Source: an uncultured Pelagibacteraceae bacterium
GTDB taxonomy: Bacteria > Pseudomonadota > Alphaproteobacteria > Pelagibacterales > Pelagibacteraceae
Assembly (NCBI GenBank): GCA_902611815.1
Contig: CACMAZ010000008.1
Location: 1 to 60,291 of the forward strand
Direction: 5' to 3'
Length of the DNA stretch: 60,291 nucleotides
In this document: positions 21,953 through 31,443 of the stretch, piece after piece
Layout: each line of letters opens with the position of its first letter
Numbering within the stretch: position 1 is the stretch's first letter
Notes under the pieces: generated by a model
Database searches by the model: none
The model's input: only the letters and a program-made list of their open reading frames with translations
What the model was told of the DNA's origin: nothing
Position numbers and translations under genes: made by a program

Positions 21953-22779
21953 GAGGGGTAAATAAACTCATAGTTTAACTTTTTTTTTACTTTTTCATTA
22001 GAAACCTTTTTTGAGTCTCTGTAGAAATCTTTTAAAGCCCCATCCTCTAGATCTTCAAAATTTATTTTTGTAGGCAATTCGCATCCTAACAATTTAGATG
22101 CATAACTTGTAACCTCAACACTCGATGCTGGTTTATTATCGGCAAGATTGAATATTTGATTTTCTTTAATATTTATTAGAGACAGATATAATATTTCAGA
22201 TATATCCTTAACGTGTATTCTTGAAAAAAAATGATTTTCTTTAACAACTAAAAAACTTTGTTTGTTTTGGAGCCTGCTTACTGCATTATTTTTTTCTGAA
22301 TAAATACCGGCTAATCTAAATATCTGAATTGGTAATTTTTTCTTTTTTGAAAATTCTATCCACTTATTTTCTATATGTAGTCTATCAATCCCCATTTTAG
22401 TTTTTGGATTAGTTTCACTTTCTTCATTTACCCATGCGCCCTTATGATCTCCATATACGCTAGTTGATGACAAGTACAAAATAGATTTAATTTTACTACT
22501 TTCACTTACATGATTAGCAAGATTTTTTAAAAATAAATCGTTTGAATTAATTGGTGGAACAGAAATTAAAATATAATCATACTCATTTAATTTATCCAAA
22601 ATTTTCTTGTCGTAGGCATTTTCTTTGAATTCTAAGTTTTCAAATTCAAAGTCACCCAATTTTTTAATTGACGAGTTTTCTCTAGTTGAAATTGTCAAAT
22701 TTAAATTTACTTTTTTTTTTAAAAGATTTGATACAAAGTTTTTGGCAACTTGACCATAACCAAAACATAAAAGTTTCAT
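21928..22779 (-). CDS. NAD(P)-binding SDR-type epimerase-like protein
   Basis: A 283-residue atypical SDR. The Rossmann motif FGYGQVAKNF (6-15) replaces the usual GGxGxxG. YLSSTSVYGDHKGAWVNE gives the Ser/Tyr region, with RLHIENKW in place of the canonical YxxxK. HFFSRIHVKDI and FNLADNKPASSVEV follow. This resembles the YeeZ-like group of SDR proteins, whose substrates are unknown. It lies seven bases downstream of gltB on the same strand, so it may belong to the glutamate synthase transcript. Confidence 0.75.
   Translation of the reverse strand: MKLLCFGYGQVAKNFVSNLLKKKVNLNLTISTRENSSIKKLGDFEFENLEFKENAYDKKILDKLNEYDYILISVPPINSNDLFLKNLANHVSESSKIKSILYLSSTSVYGDHKGAWVNEESETNPKTKMGIDRLHIENKWIEFSKKKKLPIQIFRLAGIYSEKNNAVSRLQNKQSFLVVKENHFFSRIHVKDISEILYLSLINIKENQIFNLADNKPASSVEVTSYASKLLGCELPTKINFEDLEDGALKDFYRDSKKVSNEKVKKKLNYEFIYPSYKEGLAQ
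21941..21957. terminator. Short hairpin at a convergent gene junction
   Basis: CCCTCTT-TAT-AAGAGGG is a perfect 7-bp stem with a 3-base loop. It spans the stop of the alpha/beta hydrolase and codons near the end of the convergent SDR gene. No T-run follows on either strand, so an intrinsic terminator is only possible; it may instead be a 3'-end stabilising stem. Confidence 0.4.
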
Positions 22780-22786
22780 TTATATC

Positions 22787-25700
22787 CTAACTTGCGAAAC
22801 TAACAACTTTATTTGAAATTGGATTTTCTAATTTATCAATCATTTCTTTTGGACAAACTTGAATAAAATTTTCTATTTCTTGATCAAAATTATCAATTAT
22901 TTTTTTTGATAATAAAGATTCTGTTTCATACTGATGTTCTGTAATCAGATTTTTTAAAAAAGATTTCCAATAATCTGTCTCGATCTTTTGCCAAATTACT
23001 GACTCTGGGTTAACTCTTTTATCAAATTCTTTTTTTGTATCGTAAATAAAAGCCATTCCACCTGTCATTCCAGCTCCAAAATTGTCACCTGTTTCACCTA
23101 AAATTACTATATTACCTCCTGTCATGTACTCGCAACCATTTGAGTCACAACCCTCAACTACTGCTGTCGCACCTGAATTTCTAACAGCAAACCTTTCTCC
23201 AGCTTGGCCTGCTGCAAATAATTTACCTGAAGTTGCTCCATATAAAACTGTATTACCAATAATAGTATTTTCAAAAGAAATTAGATTACTTTCTTTTTGA
23301 AGTTTCACTACAAGAGTTGCGCCTGAAAGCCCTTTTCCAACGTAATCATTTGCATCTCCATTTAATATTAGTTTTAAACCTTTAATTCCAAATGCTCCAA
23401 ATGATTGACCTGCAGAACCTTTAAAATTGATTTTTAAAAAACCATCATCCAGAGATTTGTTTTGGAATTTTTTATATAATTCATAAGATATTCTTGTTCC
23501 AACAGCTCTGTCGGTATTTTCAATTAAATACTCATCTTTTAGAGGTGTTTTGTTATCTAAGTTATTTAAAATCTCTGGCCAGATTTTTTGATCAACTGTA
23601 TCCGGAACGTAATTAATTTTAGGATCTTCACAATACCTTTTGTTTTTACCTGGGTCAGCTTTAACAAACAAAGGGTTAAGATCTAGGTCATCTAGATTGG
23701 GTGAGCCTTTGCTTATTTGCCTTAGTAAATCAGTTCTTCCAATTATTTCATTAAGTGTTTTAAATCCTAATTCTGCAAGTATTTCTCTAACCTCTTCAGA
23801 GATAAATTTGAATAAATTTACAACTTTATCTGGCGTGCCTGTAAATTTCTTTCTTAACTCATCGTCTTGTGTGCAAACTCCAACCGGACATGTGTTTGAA
23901 TGACATTGTCTTACCATTATGCAACCCATTGCAACTAATGCAGTTGTAGCTACTCCAAATTCCTCTGCTCCCATCATTGCTGCAATGACTACATCTCTAC
24001 CGGTTTTAATTCCTCCATCAGTTCTTAATGTCACTTGATGTCTTAAGTTATTCAAAGTTAAAACTTGGTTCGCTTCTGTTAATCCCATCTCCCATGGTAT
24101 ACCAACATATTTTACACTTGTTTGTGGTGTTGCTCCTGTACCTCCGTTATGACCGGATATAAGTATAATATCAGCTTTTGCTTTAGCTACACCTGCTGCA
24201 ATTGTGCCAATTCCCGAAGATGCAACGAGTTTTACTCCAACTCTAGCTTTTGGATTAATTTGTTTTAGATCATAAATAAGCTGGGCTAAATCTTCAATTG
24301 AGTAAATGTCGTGATGCGGAGGTGGAGAAATTAAAGTAACTCCTGGGGTTGAGTGTCTTAGTCTTGCAATTTCTTTTGTGACTTTAAATCCAGGTAGTTG
24401 TCCTCCTTCACCAGGTTTTGCGCCTTGAGCAATTTTTATCTCAATTTCGTTGCAATTATTTAAGTAATCAATTGTTACCCCAAATCTAGCTGAAGCAACT
24501 TGTTTTACACGTGAATTAGCATTATCTCCATTTTCCATTTTTTTAAATCGGGAAGCATCCTCTCCACCCTCACCACTGCATGATGCTCCTTTAATTCTAT
24601 TCATCCCAATAGCAAGTGTTTCATGAGCTTCTTTTGATAGGGCGCCATGAGACATGCTTCCGCTACCAAATCTTTTTTGTATGTCTTCAACTGGCTCTAC
24701 TAAGTCTATAGATATCGGGCTTCTTTTTTTAAAATCAATTAAGTCTCTTAAATTTATAGGTGGTAAATCTTGTATGCCTTTTGAATATTTTTTATATAAG
24801 TCGTAAGAGCCTGCAGTCACAGCTGATTGAAGCAAATGTATTAATTTACCCTGATACTGATGTGTTTCTCCATTTTTTCTGTATCTATAAATTCCACCAA
24901 TAGGTAATACATTATTTTCATTGTTAAACGCCTCTTCGTGTATCTTTCTAACTTTTTTTTCAATACCTGTTAATCCAATTCCTGAAATTTTAGACAAAAC
25001 ACCAGGGAAAAAGTCTCTTACAATTGTTCTACTTAGGCCAACAGTTTCAAAATTACATCCACCTCTGTACGAGCTTATCACCGAAATACCCATCTTCGAC
25101 ATGATTTTTAAAAGACCTAAGTTTACTGATTTTACATATCTTTCAACACACTCTTCATATAGGAATTTGCCAAATAATTTTTTTTCAAATCTTTGATACA
25201 AACTATCTAGGGCCAAATAAGGATTTACTGTAGTTGCGCCCACTCCTATTAGGGTAGCAAACGAATGAGTATCAAGAGCTTCTCCAGTCTGTACATTTAT
25301 TGAAACGTAGCCTCTTAATTTCATTTTTGTTAAATGAGTATGAACAGCACCGATACATAAAAGCATCGGAACAGGATAGTTTTCTTTAGAAACATTTTTA
25401 TCACTTAATATTATCTGAGTTACACCTTGTCTTACGTAAATTTCAGCCTCTTGCTTGATAGAGTTCAGTTTAGACTCAATGTTTTCATCAGAATTAAAAG
25501 TACAGTCTATGGTTTTATTATTATTATCAAAAAAACTTACAAATTTTTCAAATTGATTATTTGTAAGTATAGGACTATTTAAAACGTAAATATTTTCCTC
25601 TGTTAAATTATTAAAATCTAAAATATTACCTAAATTTCCAAATCTAGTTTTTAAACTCATAACCTTATTTTCTCTTAATGAGTCAATTGGAGGGTTTGTT

Positions 25701-27283
25701 ACTTGACTAAAATTTTGTCTAAAGAAATGGTAAAGTGGTCTGTATTTATTTGATAAGACTGCAAGCGGGGTATCATCTCCCATAGAACCTGTTGCCTCTT
25801 TGGCATCTTCTGCCATCGGGTGAAGTATTAATTCCAAATCCTCTAAGCTATATCCAAAACAATGTTGAAGTTTTCTTAAACTATCTCCTGAAAATATATT
25901 TTTTTCATTTTTGATAGGTAGTTTTTTATCTAAATCGATGATTTGATTATTGAAATGTTTATATTCTTTAGCAAGATAATTTTTAATATCTTTATTATTA
26001 AAGACTTTTCCTTTCTCTATTCTAACTCCTAAAATTTCTCCCGGCCCTAATCTTCCTTTAGATATAATTTTCTTTTCATTAAGCTCTATCATTCCAGTCT
26101 CTGAGCCAGCAAAAAGAAGGTTGTCTTTTGTCAATGTGTATCTCATAGGTCTTAAACCGTTTCGGTCAGTTGCTACAATTACCCATTCATTGTCAGTAGC
26201 TGCAATGGCTGCAGGTCCATCCCAAGGTTCCATTGTGCTGTTTAAAAAATTAAATAATTTTTGGTGATCGGCAGGTAGTATTTTACTTTTTTTTGACCAG
26301 GCATCTGGTATCAACATTAATTTTGCTAAAGGAGCTGGTTGTCCAGAGATATTGAGTATTTCGAAAACGTTATCTAATGAAGCAGAGTCTGAGTTACCAC
26401 TTGGTATAACTGGTTTTAAATTTTCCATATCCTCAAATATTGGGCTAAACATTTCTTCCTCATGGACTCTCATCCAATTAATATTGCCTTTTAATGTATT
26501 TATCTCTCCATTATGAGCTAAAGCTCTAAATGGCTGAGCTAGGTCCCAACTAGGTGCTGTGTTTGTAGAAAAACGTTGGTGAAAAATTGCATATCTAGAT
26601 GTAAATCTCTCGTCTTTTAAATCCAAATAAAAATCTGATAAAGCTTCAGCGAGAAACATTCCTTTGTAGATTATTGATTTGGAGCTAAATGAACAAATAT
26701 AAAAGTCATTTAAATTCGCCTCTAAAATTTTCTTTTCAATTTTTCTTCTAGCTTCATAAAGTTTTATTTCTAATTTCTTGCCTTTATCTTCTTTGGTATT
26801 ATGTTTAAAAAGTACTTGCGTAATTTCAGGTCTATTCGACTCTGCTGTTTCACCCAACACTGATGGATCAACTGGAACTTGTCTCCATCCATAAATATTG
26901 AAGTTACTTTTTGTTAATTCGCTCTCCACAATTGATCTACATTCCTCCTGTGCTGAATAATTATTTCTTGGTAAAAAAAGCATTCCTACACAAACTTCGG
27001 AGTCATCGTGTTTATGTCCAGTAGCCTCTATTTTTTCAACAAAGAAATCAGAGGGAATTTCTATATGAATACCAGCTCCATCACCTGTTTTTCCATCTGC
27101 ATCAATCGCCCCTCTATGCCAAACAGCTTTTAAAGCTTGAATACCATACTCAACAACTTTTCTAGATTTTTTTCCGTCAGTTGAAGCAACTAAACCAACA
27201 CCACAAGAGTCATGCTCCATAGACTCATGGTAAACACCTGATTTTTTTAATAAATCTAAATTTTTTTTTCTTAATTTGTTCAT
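22787..27283 (-). CDS. gltB: Glutamate synthase large subunit
   Basis: Alpha subunit of NADPH-dependent GOGAT, which makes two glutamates from glutamine and 2-oxoglutarate. The N-terminal class II amidotransferase domain begins after a short propeptide at Cys27 in HDSCGVGL. The FMN-binding synthase domain has HNGGTGATPQTSVKYVG and the iron-sulfur Cys cluster in GCIMVRQCHSNTCPVGVCTQ. The C-terminal beta-helix has repeated Gly motifs such as GNTVLYGATSGKLFAAGQAGE. At 1498 residues it is full length. It overlaps gltD by four bases (ATGA), with gltD upstream. Confidence 0.98.
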   Translation of the reverse strand: MNKLRKKNLDLLKKSGVYHESMEHDSCGVGLVASTDGKKSRKVVEYGIQALKAVWHRGAIDADGKTGDGAGIHIEIPSDFFVEKIEATGHKHDDSEVCVGMLFLPRNNYSAQEECRSIVESELTKSNFNIYGWRQVPVDPSVLGETAESNRPEITQVLFKHNTKEDKGKKLEIKLYEARRKIEKKILEANLNDFYICSFSSKSIIYKGMFLAEALSDFYLDLKDERFTSRYAIFHQRFSTNTAPSWDLAQPFRALAHNGEINTLKGNINWMRVHEEEMFSPIFEDMENLKPVIPSGNSDSASLDNVFEILNISGQPAPLAKLMLIPDAWSKKSKILPADHQKLFNFLNSTMEPWDGPAAIAATDNEWVIVATDRNGLRPMRYTLTKDNLLFAGSETGMIELNEKKIISKGRLGPGEILGVRIEKGKVFNNKDIKNYLAKEYKHFNNQIIDLDKKLPIKNEKNIFSGDSLRKLQHCFGYSLEDLELILHPMAEDAKEATGSMGDDTPLAVLSNKYRPLYHFFRQNFSQVTNPPIDSLRENKVMSLKTRFGNLGNILDFNNLTEENIYVLNSPILTNNQFEKFVSFFDNNNKTIDCTFNSDENIESKLNSIKQEAEIYVRQGVTQIILSDKNVSKENYPVPMLLCIGAVHTHLTKMKLRGYVSINVQTGEALDTHSFATLIGVGATTVNPYLALDSLYQRFEKKLFGKFLYEECVERYVKSVNLGLLKIMSKMGISVISSYRGGCNFETVGLSRTIVRDFFPGVLSKISGIGLTGIEKKVRKIHEEAFNNENNVLPIGGIYRYRKNGETHQYQGKLIHLLQSAVTAGSYDLYKKYSKGIQDLPPINLRDLIDFKKRSPISIDLVEPVEDIQKRFGSGSMSHGALSKEAHETLAIGMNRIKGASCSGEGGEDASRFKKMENGDNANSRVKQVASARFGVTIDYLNNCNEIEIKIAQGAKPGEGGQLPGFKVTKEIARLRHSTPGVTLISPPPHHDIYSIEDLAQLIYDLKQINPKARVGVKLVASSGIGTIAAGVAKAKADIILISGHNGGTGATPQTSVKYVGIPWEMGLTEANQVLTLNNLRHQVTLRTDGGIKTGRDVVIAAMMGAEEFGVATTALVAMGCIMVRQCHSNTCPVGVCTQDDELRKKFTGTPDKVVNLFKFISEEVREILAELGFKTLNEIIGRTDLLRQISKGSPNLDDLDLNPLFVKADPGKNKRYCEDPKINYVPDTVDQKIWPEILNNLDNKTPLKDEYLIENTDRAVGTRISYELYKKFQNKSLDDGFLKINFKGSAGQSFGAFGIKGLKLILNGDANDYVGKGLSGATLVVKLQKESNLISFENTIIGNTVLYGATSGKLFAAGQAGERFAVRNSGATAVVEGCDSNGCEYMTGGNIVILGETGDNFGAGMTGGMAFIYDTKKEFDKRVNPESVIWQKIETDYWKSFLKNLITEHQYETESLLSKKIIDNFDQEIENFIQVCPKEMIDKLENPISNKVVSFAS

Positions 27284-28719
27284 GCTACTTTTAAATCCTG
27301 TTTTCTTTTTGACTTTAGTAATTTATCGATACTCTCTGCAACATCTCTGCCATCCTTGATAGCCCAAACTACGAGCGAAGCGCCTCTTACAATGTCACCT
27401 GCAGCAAAAACTCCTTTTAAATTAGTTTCCATAGTATCAAAGTCAATTTTAATTGTTCCCCACTTGGAAACTTGAAGATCTTTTTCATCAAATAATTTAG
27501 GTAGATCTTCGGGATCAAATCCTAAAGATTTAATAACGATATCAGTCTCAATTTCATATTCAGATCCTTCATCAATAATTGGCTTTCTCCTTCCACCATC
27601 ATCTGGATCACCTAGTTTCATTTTATTTACTAAAACTTTTTCAACTTTATTTTTTCCAATAAATTCTTTTGGACCACTTAACCAAACAAATTCAACACCC
27701 TCTTCTTCAGCATTAGCAACCTCTCTTGCAGACCCAGGCATATTTTCTTTGTCTCTTCTATAAAGGCATTTTACTGATTTAGCTTTTTGTCTGACAGCAG
27801 TTCTGACACAATCCATTGCTGTATCACCACCGCCAATTACTACTACATTCTTATCTTTTGCATTTAAAGTTCCGTTCTCAAAGTTCTCAACTTTATCACC
27901 TAAACCTTTTTTATTTGAAGTTGTTAAAAATTCCATTGCTGGAAATATATTTCCAAGATCACTACCTTTAATATCTATTTCTCTAGGTTTATAAACACCT
28001 GTAGCAATAAGTATTGCATCGTGCTTTTTTTTTAATTCATCTAAAGTTGCATCTTTTCCAACTTCAAAATTTAATTTAAAATATATTCCACCATCTTTTA
28101 AAAGTTTAATTCTTCTTTCAACAACTTCTTTCTCAAGTTTAAAATTAGGTATTCCATAAATTAACAAACCTCCTGCACGGTCATAACGGTCGTAAACAGT
28201 TATTTTGTAACCCTTCTTTCTTAGTTGTTCGGCGCAAGCTAAGCCCGCTGGTCCTGATCCTATTATTCCAATACTTTGATTTAATTCTTTTTCTATTTTG
28301 ATTGGTTTTACCCAACCATTTGCCCAAGCATTATCTGTGATAAATTTTTCTACAGATCCTATTGTTACTGTGCCGTGACCAGATTGTTCTATTACACAAT
28401 TTCCTTCACATAATCTGTCTTGAGGACAAATTCTACCACAGACCTCGGGCATGTTATTTGTGCTTTGAGCTAAATTATAAGCCTCTTCAAGTCTACCCTC
28501 AGCTGTTAACTTAAGCCAATCGGGTATATTATTACTTAAAGGACAATGTACTTGGCAAAATGGAACTCCGCATTGAGAACATCGGCTAGACTGTTCTTGA
28601 GCTTTTCCATGAATAAATTCTTTATAGATCTCGTTAAAATCCTCCTTCCTGTTATCGGTATCTCTTTTAGGTGGATTTTGCTGACCTATATTTACGAATT
28701 TGAGCATTTTTTCTGACAT
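27280..28719 (-). CDS. gltD: Glutamate synthase small subunit
   Basis: Beta subunit that passes electrons from NADPH through FAD and 4Fe-4S clusters to GltB. An N-terminal Cys-rich domain has SRCSQCGVPFCQVHCPLSN and CGRICPQDRLCEGNC. The first Rossmann fold is GIIGSGPAGLACAEQLR (about 150-166), a second nucleotide fold is VVIGGGDTAMDC, and GVFAAGDIVRGASLVVWAI lies near the end. Length is 479 residues. It is the first gene of the gltD-gltB unit; its upstream region holds a TGCA-N9-TGCA palindrome. Confidence 0.97.
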   Translation of the reverse strand: MSEKMLKFVNIGQQNPPKRDTDNRKEDFNEIYKEFIHGKAQEQSSRCSQCGVPFCQVHCPLSNNIPDWLKLTAEGRLEEAYNLAQSTNNMPEVCGRICPQDRLCEGNCVIEQSGHGTVTIGSVEKFITDNAWANGWVKPIKIEKELNQSIGIIGSGPAGLACAEQLRKKGYKITVYDRYDRAGGLLIYGIPNFKLEKEVVERRIKLLKDGGIYFKLNFEVGKDATLDELKKKHDAILIATGVYKPREIDIKGSDLGNIFPAMEFLTTSNKKGLGDKVENFENGTLNAKDKNVVVIGGGDTAMDCVRTAVRQKAKSVKCLYRRDKENMPGSAREVANAEEEGVEFVWLSGPKEFIGKNKVEKVLVNKMKLGDPDDGGRRKPIIDEGSEYEIETDIVIKSLGFDPEDLPKLFDEKDLQVSKWGTIKIDFDTMETNLKGVFAAGDIVRGASLVVWAIKDGRDVAESIDKLLKSKRKQDLKVA

Positions 28720-28761
28720 AATCGATGGCCCTTATACAATAAGCGATAGAGTATATAAATC

Positions 28762-28814
28762 AAAATTGGGACATAATAATTGACCTAAATTTTCAAAAAA
28801 GTAAGAAAATTGGG
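28762..28814. repeat. Two AAAATTGGG direct repeats upstream of gltD
   Basis: AAAATTGGG occurs at 28762-28770 and 28806-28814, each followed by a similar CAT-AAT tail. The copies are 44 bases apart, about four helical turns. They lie between the gltD start and the palindrome at 28830-28846. They could be paired sites of one regulator; they could also be chance in A/T-rich DNA. Confidence 0.35.
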
Positions 28815-28829
28815 CATTAATTCATATTT

Positions 28830-28846
28830 TGCATAGCAAGTATGCA
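28830..28846. promoter_or_regulatory. Candidate NtrC/NtrX-like operator between gltD and uppP
   Basis: TGCATAGCAAGTATGCA is a 17-base inverted repeat with six-base arms and a five-base centre. Its TGCA-N9-TGCA form matches the half-site spacing of enteric NtrC sites. It lies 111-127 bases upstream of gltD, and about 14 bases before a TATAAT box (28860-28865) pointing at uppP. A nitrogen regulator controlling gltDB is attractive but inferred; uppP could equally be the target. Confidence 0.45.
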
Positions 28847-28859
28847 TACATCTTATTGC

Positions 28860-28865
28860 TATAAT
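28860..28865 (+). promoter_or_regulatory. Candidate -10 box for uppP
   Basis: TATAAT, a perfect -10 consensus, lies 24 bases before the uppP ATG. No good -35 sequence is found 16-18 bases upstream; that position overlaps the TGCA-N9-TGCA palindrome. This arrangement suits a promoter governed by whatever binds the palindrome. Confidence 0.4.
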
Positions 28866-28889
28866 TTTGAAATATCTTAAGAAAATAAG

Positions 28890-29657
28890 ATGTTATTTGA
28901 TTACTACGAAATTTTAATTCTTTCATTAATTCAAGGAGTTTCAGAATTTATACCAGTAAGTTCTTCTGCACATCTTTATATAATTTCAGAATTATTTGAT
29001 TTTAAAAATCAATCATTAATGATTGATGTGGGGATGCATTTAGGGTCTCTTTTAGCAGTTCTATTCTATTTCAGACAAGACTTCTTAAATATTCTTAAAA
29101 ATAAACAAATTTTAAATTTAATGGTCATTGGATCTATTCCTCTAATTATAGCTGGCTTTATAATTTATACGACAGGTTTAATAGATTTTGTAAGAAACCT
29201 AAAACTGCTTGCTTGGTTATCGTTAATTTTTGCAATTGTGCTTTATTTTGCTGATAAAATTAAAGTAACAAAAAAAATAGATACTGATTTGAATTTAAAA
29301 ACAATATTAATTATTGGACTGTTCCAAATAGCTTCTCTTTTTCCTGGAGTGAGTAGATCTGGAATAGTGATAACAGCAGGAAGATTTTTAAATTTTGATA
29401 GATATGATGCTACTAAAATATCTTTTTACTTATCTGTACCAGCAATAGCTGGTGCAAGTTTTTTAAGTTTAAAAGATGTATTTACAAACGATGCAACTTT
29501 TAATTCTTTAATAATATTGTCTGTATTATTATCTTTTATTTTCTCTTATATCACAATTAAATATTTTTTGATCTTCATAAAAAATTTTAATTTTAATTTG
29601 TTTATAATTTATAGAATTATTTTATCTTTATTTATTTTTTATATTATTTATAACTAG
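28890..29657 (+). CDS. uppP: Undecaprenyl-diphosphatase (UppP/BacA)
   Basis: Integral membrane phosphatase that recycles undecaprenyl diphosphate for peptidoglycan and surface glycan assembly. The first conserved motif is QGVSEFIPVSSSAHL (about 15-29) and the second is LFPGVSRSG (about 150-158), both characteristic. About seven to eight hydrophobic helices fill 255 residues, close to the usual 260-275. It is divergent from gltD and its 3' end overlaps the convergent EamA gene by 14 bases. Confidence 0.95.
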   Translation: MLFDYYEILILSLIQGVSEFIPVSSSAHLYIISELFDFKNQSLMIDVGMHLGSLLAVLFYFRQDFLNILKNKQILNLMVIGSIPLIIAGFIIYTTGLIDFVRNLKLLAWLSLIFAIVLYFADKIKVTKKIDTDLNLKTILIIGLFQIASLFPGVSRSGIVITAGRFLNFDRYDATKISFYLSVPAIAGASFLSLKDVFTNDATFNSLIILSVLLSFIFSYITIKYFLIFIKNFNFNLFIIYRIILSLFIFYIIYN

Positions 29658-30540
29658 CCTTTTTAATTTCTGGGAGTAACTGCGATAATAGAACTCCAAT
29701 TAGAATAAATACACATCCAAGAATGTTATTTATATTTAAAACTTGACTTAAAATAAGCCAAGCAGCAATAGCAGCGAAAACACCCTCTAAAGAATATATT
29801 ATAGCAGCAGGAGCAGGATTAATATTCTTTTGAGCATATATTTGCAAAACAAACGCAAACCCACCTGATAAAACTCCTGCATAAAGGATTTCGTATTTTT
29901 CAGATAGTATTTTTTGAATGTTTATTTCCTCAACATAGAGACTAATTAACAACGAGAGTACAGATACAATAAAAGTTTGTACTAAACCAACAGTAATTGG
30001 GAGCTCAAAACTTTTTACGAGTTCACCTATAAAAATAATATGTAGAGCCCAAAAAAATGCACAAAAAATAACTAACATGTCTCCTTTTCTAACAGTAGCA
30101 TCATAAAAATTAGTCAATAAATACCCACCGATTACACATAAAACTACAGAGGGATAAACACTCCAATGAACTTTTTTTTTAAATAAAAAAAGAACTATAA
30201 AAGGAACCATTGGGACATAAAAAATTGTAAAAAATGCTGCATTAGCGATATCTGTGTATAACAGAGCAACTTGTTGCAAAGCGGTTCCTAGAAAGAGAAA
30301 AATACCAATTGAAAAAGATAAATATACAAATTTTTTTTTGTTTTTATTAAATTCGGATGTGAAATTTTTTTTTTCTATCAATAAAAAAATAGGTAATAAA
30401 GCAAAGAAGCCAACCATAAATCTTACACCATTAAAAGTGTAAGGCCCTATGTTGTCCATACCTGTGTCTTGTGCAATAAAAGTTGTTCCCCAAATAAAAC
30501 AACAAAGTAATGCACTTGCTAGAGAAGCTTTTTTTGTCAT
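29644..30540 (-). CDS. DMT-superfamily (EamA) transporter
   Basis: A 298-residue membrane protein with about ten helices in two EamA repeats. CFIWGTTFIAQDTG near the start, AFFTIFYVPMVPF, and a second repeat ending AAIAAWLILSQVLNINNILG are typical of drug/metabolite exporters. I place the start at the ATG at 30540, giving MTKKASLA, because an earlier start would run into aceF. It lies four bases after aceF, so it is probably the last gene of the pyruvate dehydrogenase unit. The substrate is unknown. Confidence 0.88.
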   Translation of the reverse strand: MTKKASLASALLCCFIWGTTFIAQDTGMDNIGPYTFNGVRFMVGFFALLPIFLLIEKKNFTSEFNKNKKKFVYLSFSIGIFLFLGTALQQVALLYTDIANAAFFTIFYVPMVPFIVLFLFKKKVHWSVYPSVVLCVIGGYLLTNFYDATVRKGDMLVIFCAFFWALHIIFIGELVKSFELPITVGLVQTFIVSVLSLLISLYVEEINIQKILSEKYEILYAGVLSGGFAFVLQIYAQKNINPAPAAIIYSLEGVFAAIAAWLILSQVLNINNILGCVFILIGVLLSQLLPEIKKASYK

Positions 30541-30544
30541 TAAA

Positions 30545-31441
30545 TTATATTGATAATTTATAAGCGAAATTTTGCCCAAGGTTGTCTTTTAATTCGTTGC
30601 AAAACCTTGCTGCATCGGCACCATTAACTACTCTGTGATCATAAGACAAAGATAATGGAAGCATTAAATTTTTATTTCGTTCTACTATTTTACCAATACC
30701 TAATATTGCAACTTCAGGAGGGTTGATAATTGGTGTAAAAAAAGTCCCGCCAATACCTCCTAAACTTGTAATTGTCATAGAGCCTCCAAAAAATTCTTTT
30801 TTATCTATTTTTAAATTTCTACATTTTTCACTTATATCCTTAAGTTCAATTGATAAGTCTTCTATCCTTTTACTATCTGCATTTCTTATTTTTGGTACCA
30901 TTAGACCATGCTCTGTATCAACTGCTATTCCTATATGAAAATATTTTTTTAATATAAGTTCGTAGTTTTCTTCATCTTTAATAGAGCAATTAAAATGCGG
31001 AAACTTTTTTAAACTATTCACTAAAGCTTTAATAATAAAAGCTAAAGGTGTTATTTTTTTCTTTTCACCAGTAAAATTATCCTTCAAATTTTTTCTAAAA
31101 CTTTCAAGTTCTGTAACATCAGCTTCATCATGGTGAGTTACATGTGGAATCGTTCGCCAAGATTCAGATAAATTTGGTGCTGCCAACCTTTTTATACGTG
31201 GCATTTGCGATAATTCTATTTCGCCAAACTCACTATGATCAAACTCTAATTTCTTTTTTTCATCTTTTATTGATTTCTTTGGAGTGTTTTCTTGTTGCTT
31301 AATTTGATTTTTTATAAAATTTCGGACATCATCTTCTGTAATCCTGCCATTTCTTTCTGAACCTTTTAATTGAGAAATGTCTGCACCAAGTTGCCTTGCA
31401 AACTTTCTTACTTTTGGACTCGCATGTATAATTTGGTTCAT
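30545..31441 (-). CDS. aceF: Dihydrolipoyllysine acetyltransferase (PDH E2) without a lipoyl domain
   Basis: Acetyltransferase core of the pyruvate dehydrogenase complex. It starts directly with the peripheral subunit-binding domain, SPKVRKFARQLGADISQLKG (about 8-27), without the usual one to three N-terminal lipoyl domains. After a short charged linker comes the catalytic domain with IPHVTHHDEADVTELESFR and the active-site DHRVVNG (268-274), including His269 and Asn273. Asn at this position is found in Azotobacter-type E2p, so it is not a defect. At 298 residues it is much shorter than normal E2. It lies two bases after aceE, which carries a lipoyl domain instead. Confidence 0.94.
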   Translation of the reverse strand: MNQIIHASPKVRKFARQLGADISQLKGSERNGRITEDDVRNFIKNQIKQQENTPKKSIKDEKKKLEFDHSEFGEIELSQMPRIKRLAAPNLSESWRTIPHVTHHDEADVTELESFRKNLKDNFTGEKKKITPLAFIIKALVNSLKKFPHFNCSIKDEENYELILKKYFHIGIAVDTEHGLMVPKIRNADSKRIEDLSIELKDISEKCRNLKIDKKEFFGGSMTITSLGGIGGTFFTPIINPPEVAILGIGKIVERNKNLMLPLSLSYDHRVVNGADAARFCNELKDNLGQNFAYKLSI

Positions 31442-31443
31442 TT

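Noticed and set aside
30621..30640. Asn in the AceF active-site motif DHRVVNG as an inactivating change
   Set aside because: Asn at this place occurs in active Azotobacter-type E2p enzymes; it is normal for the AceE-partner class.
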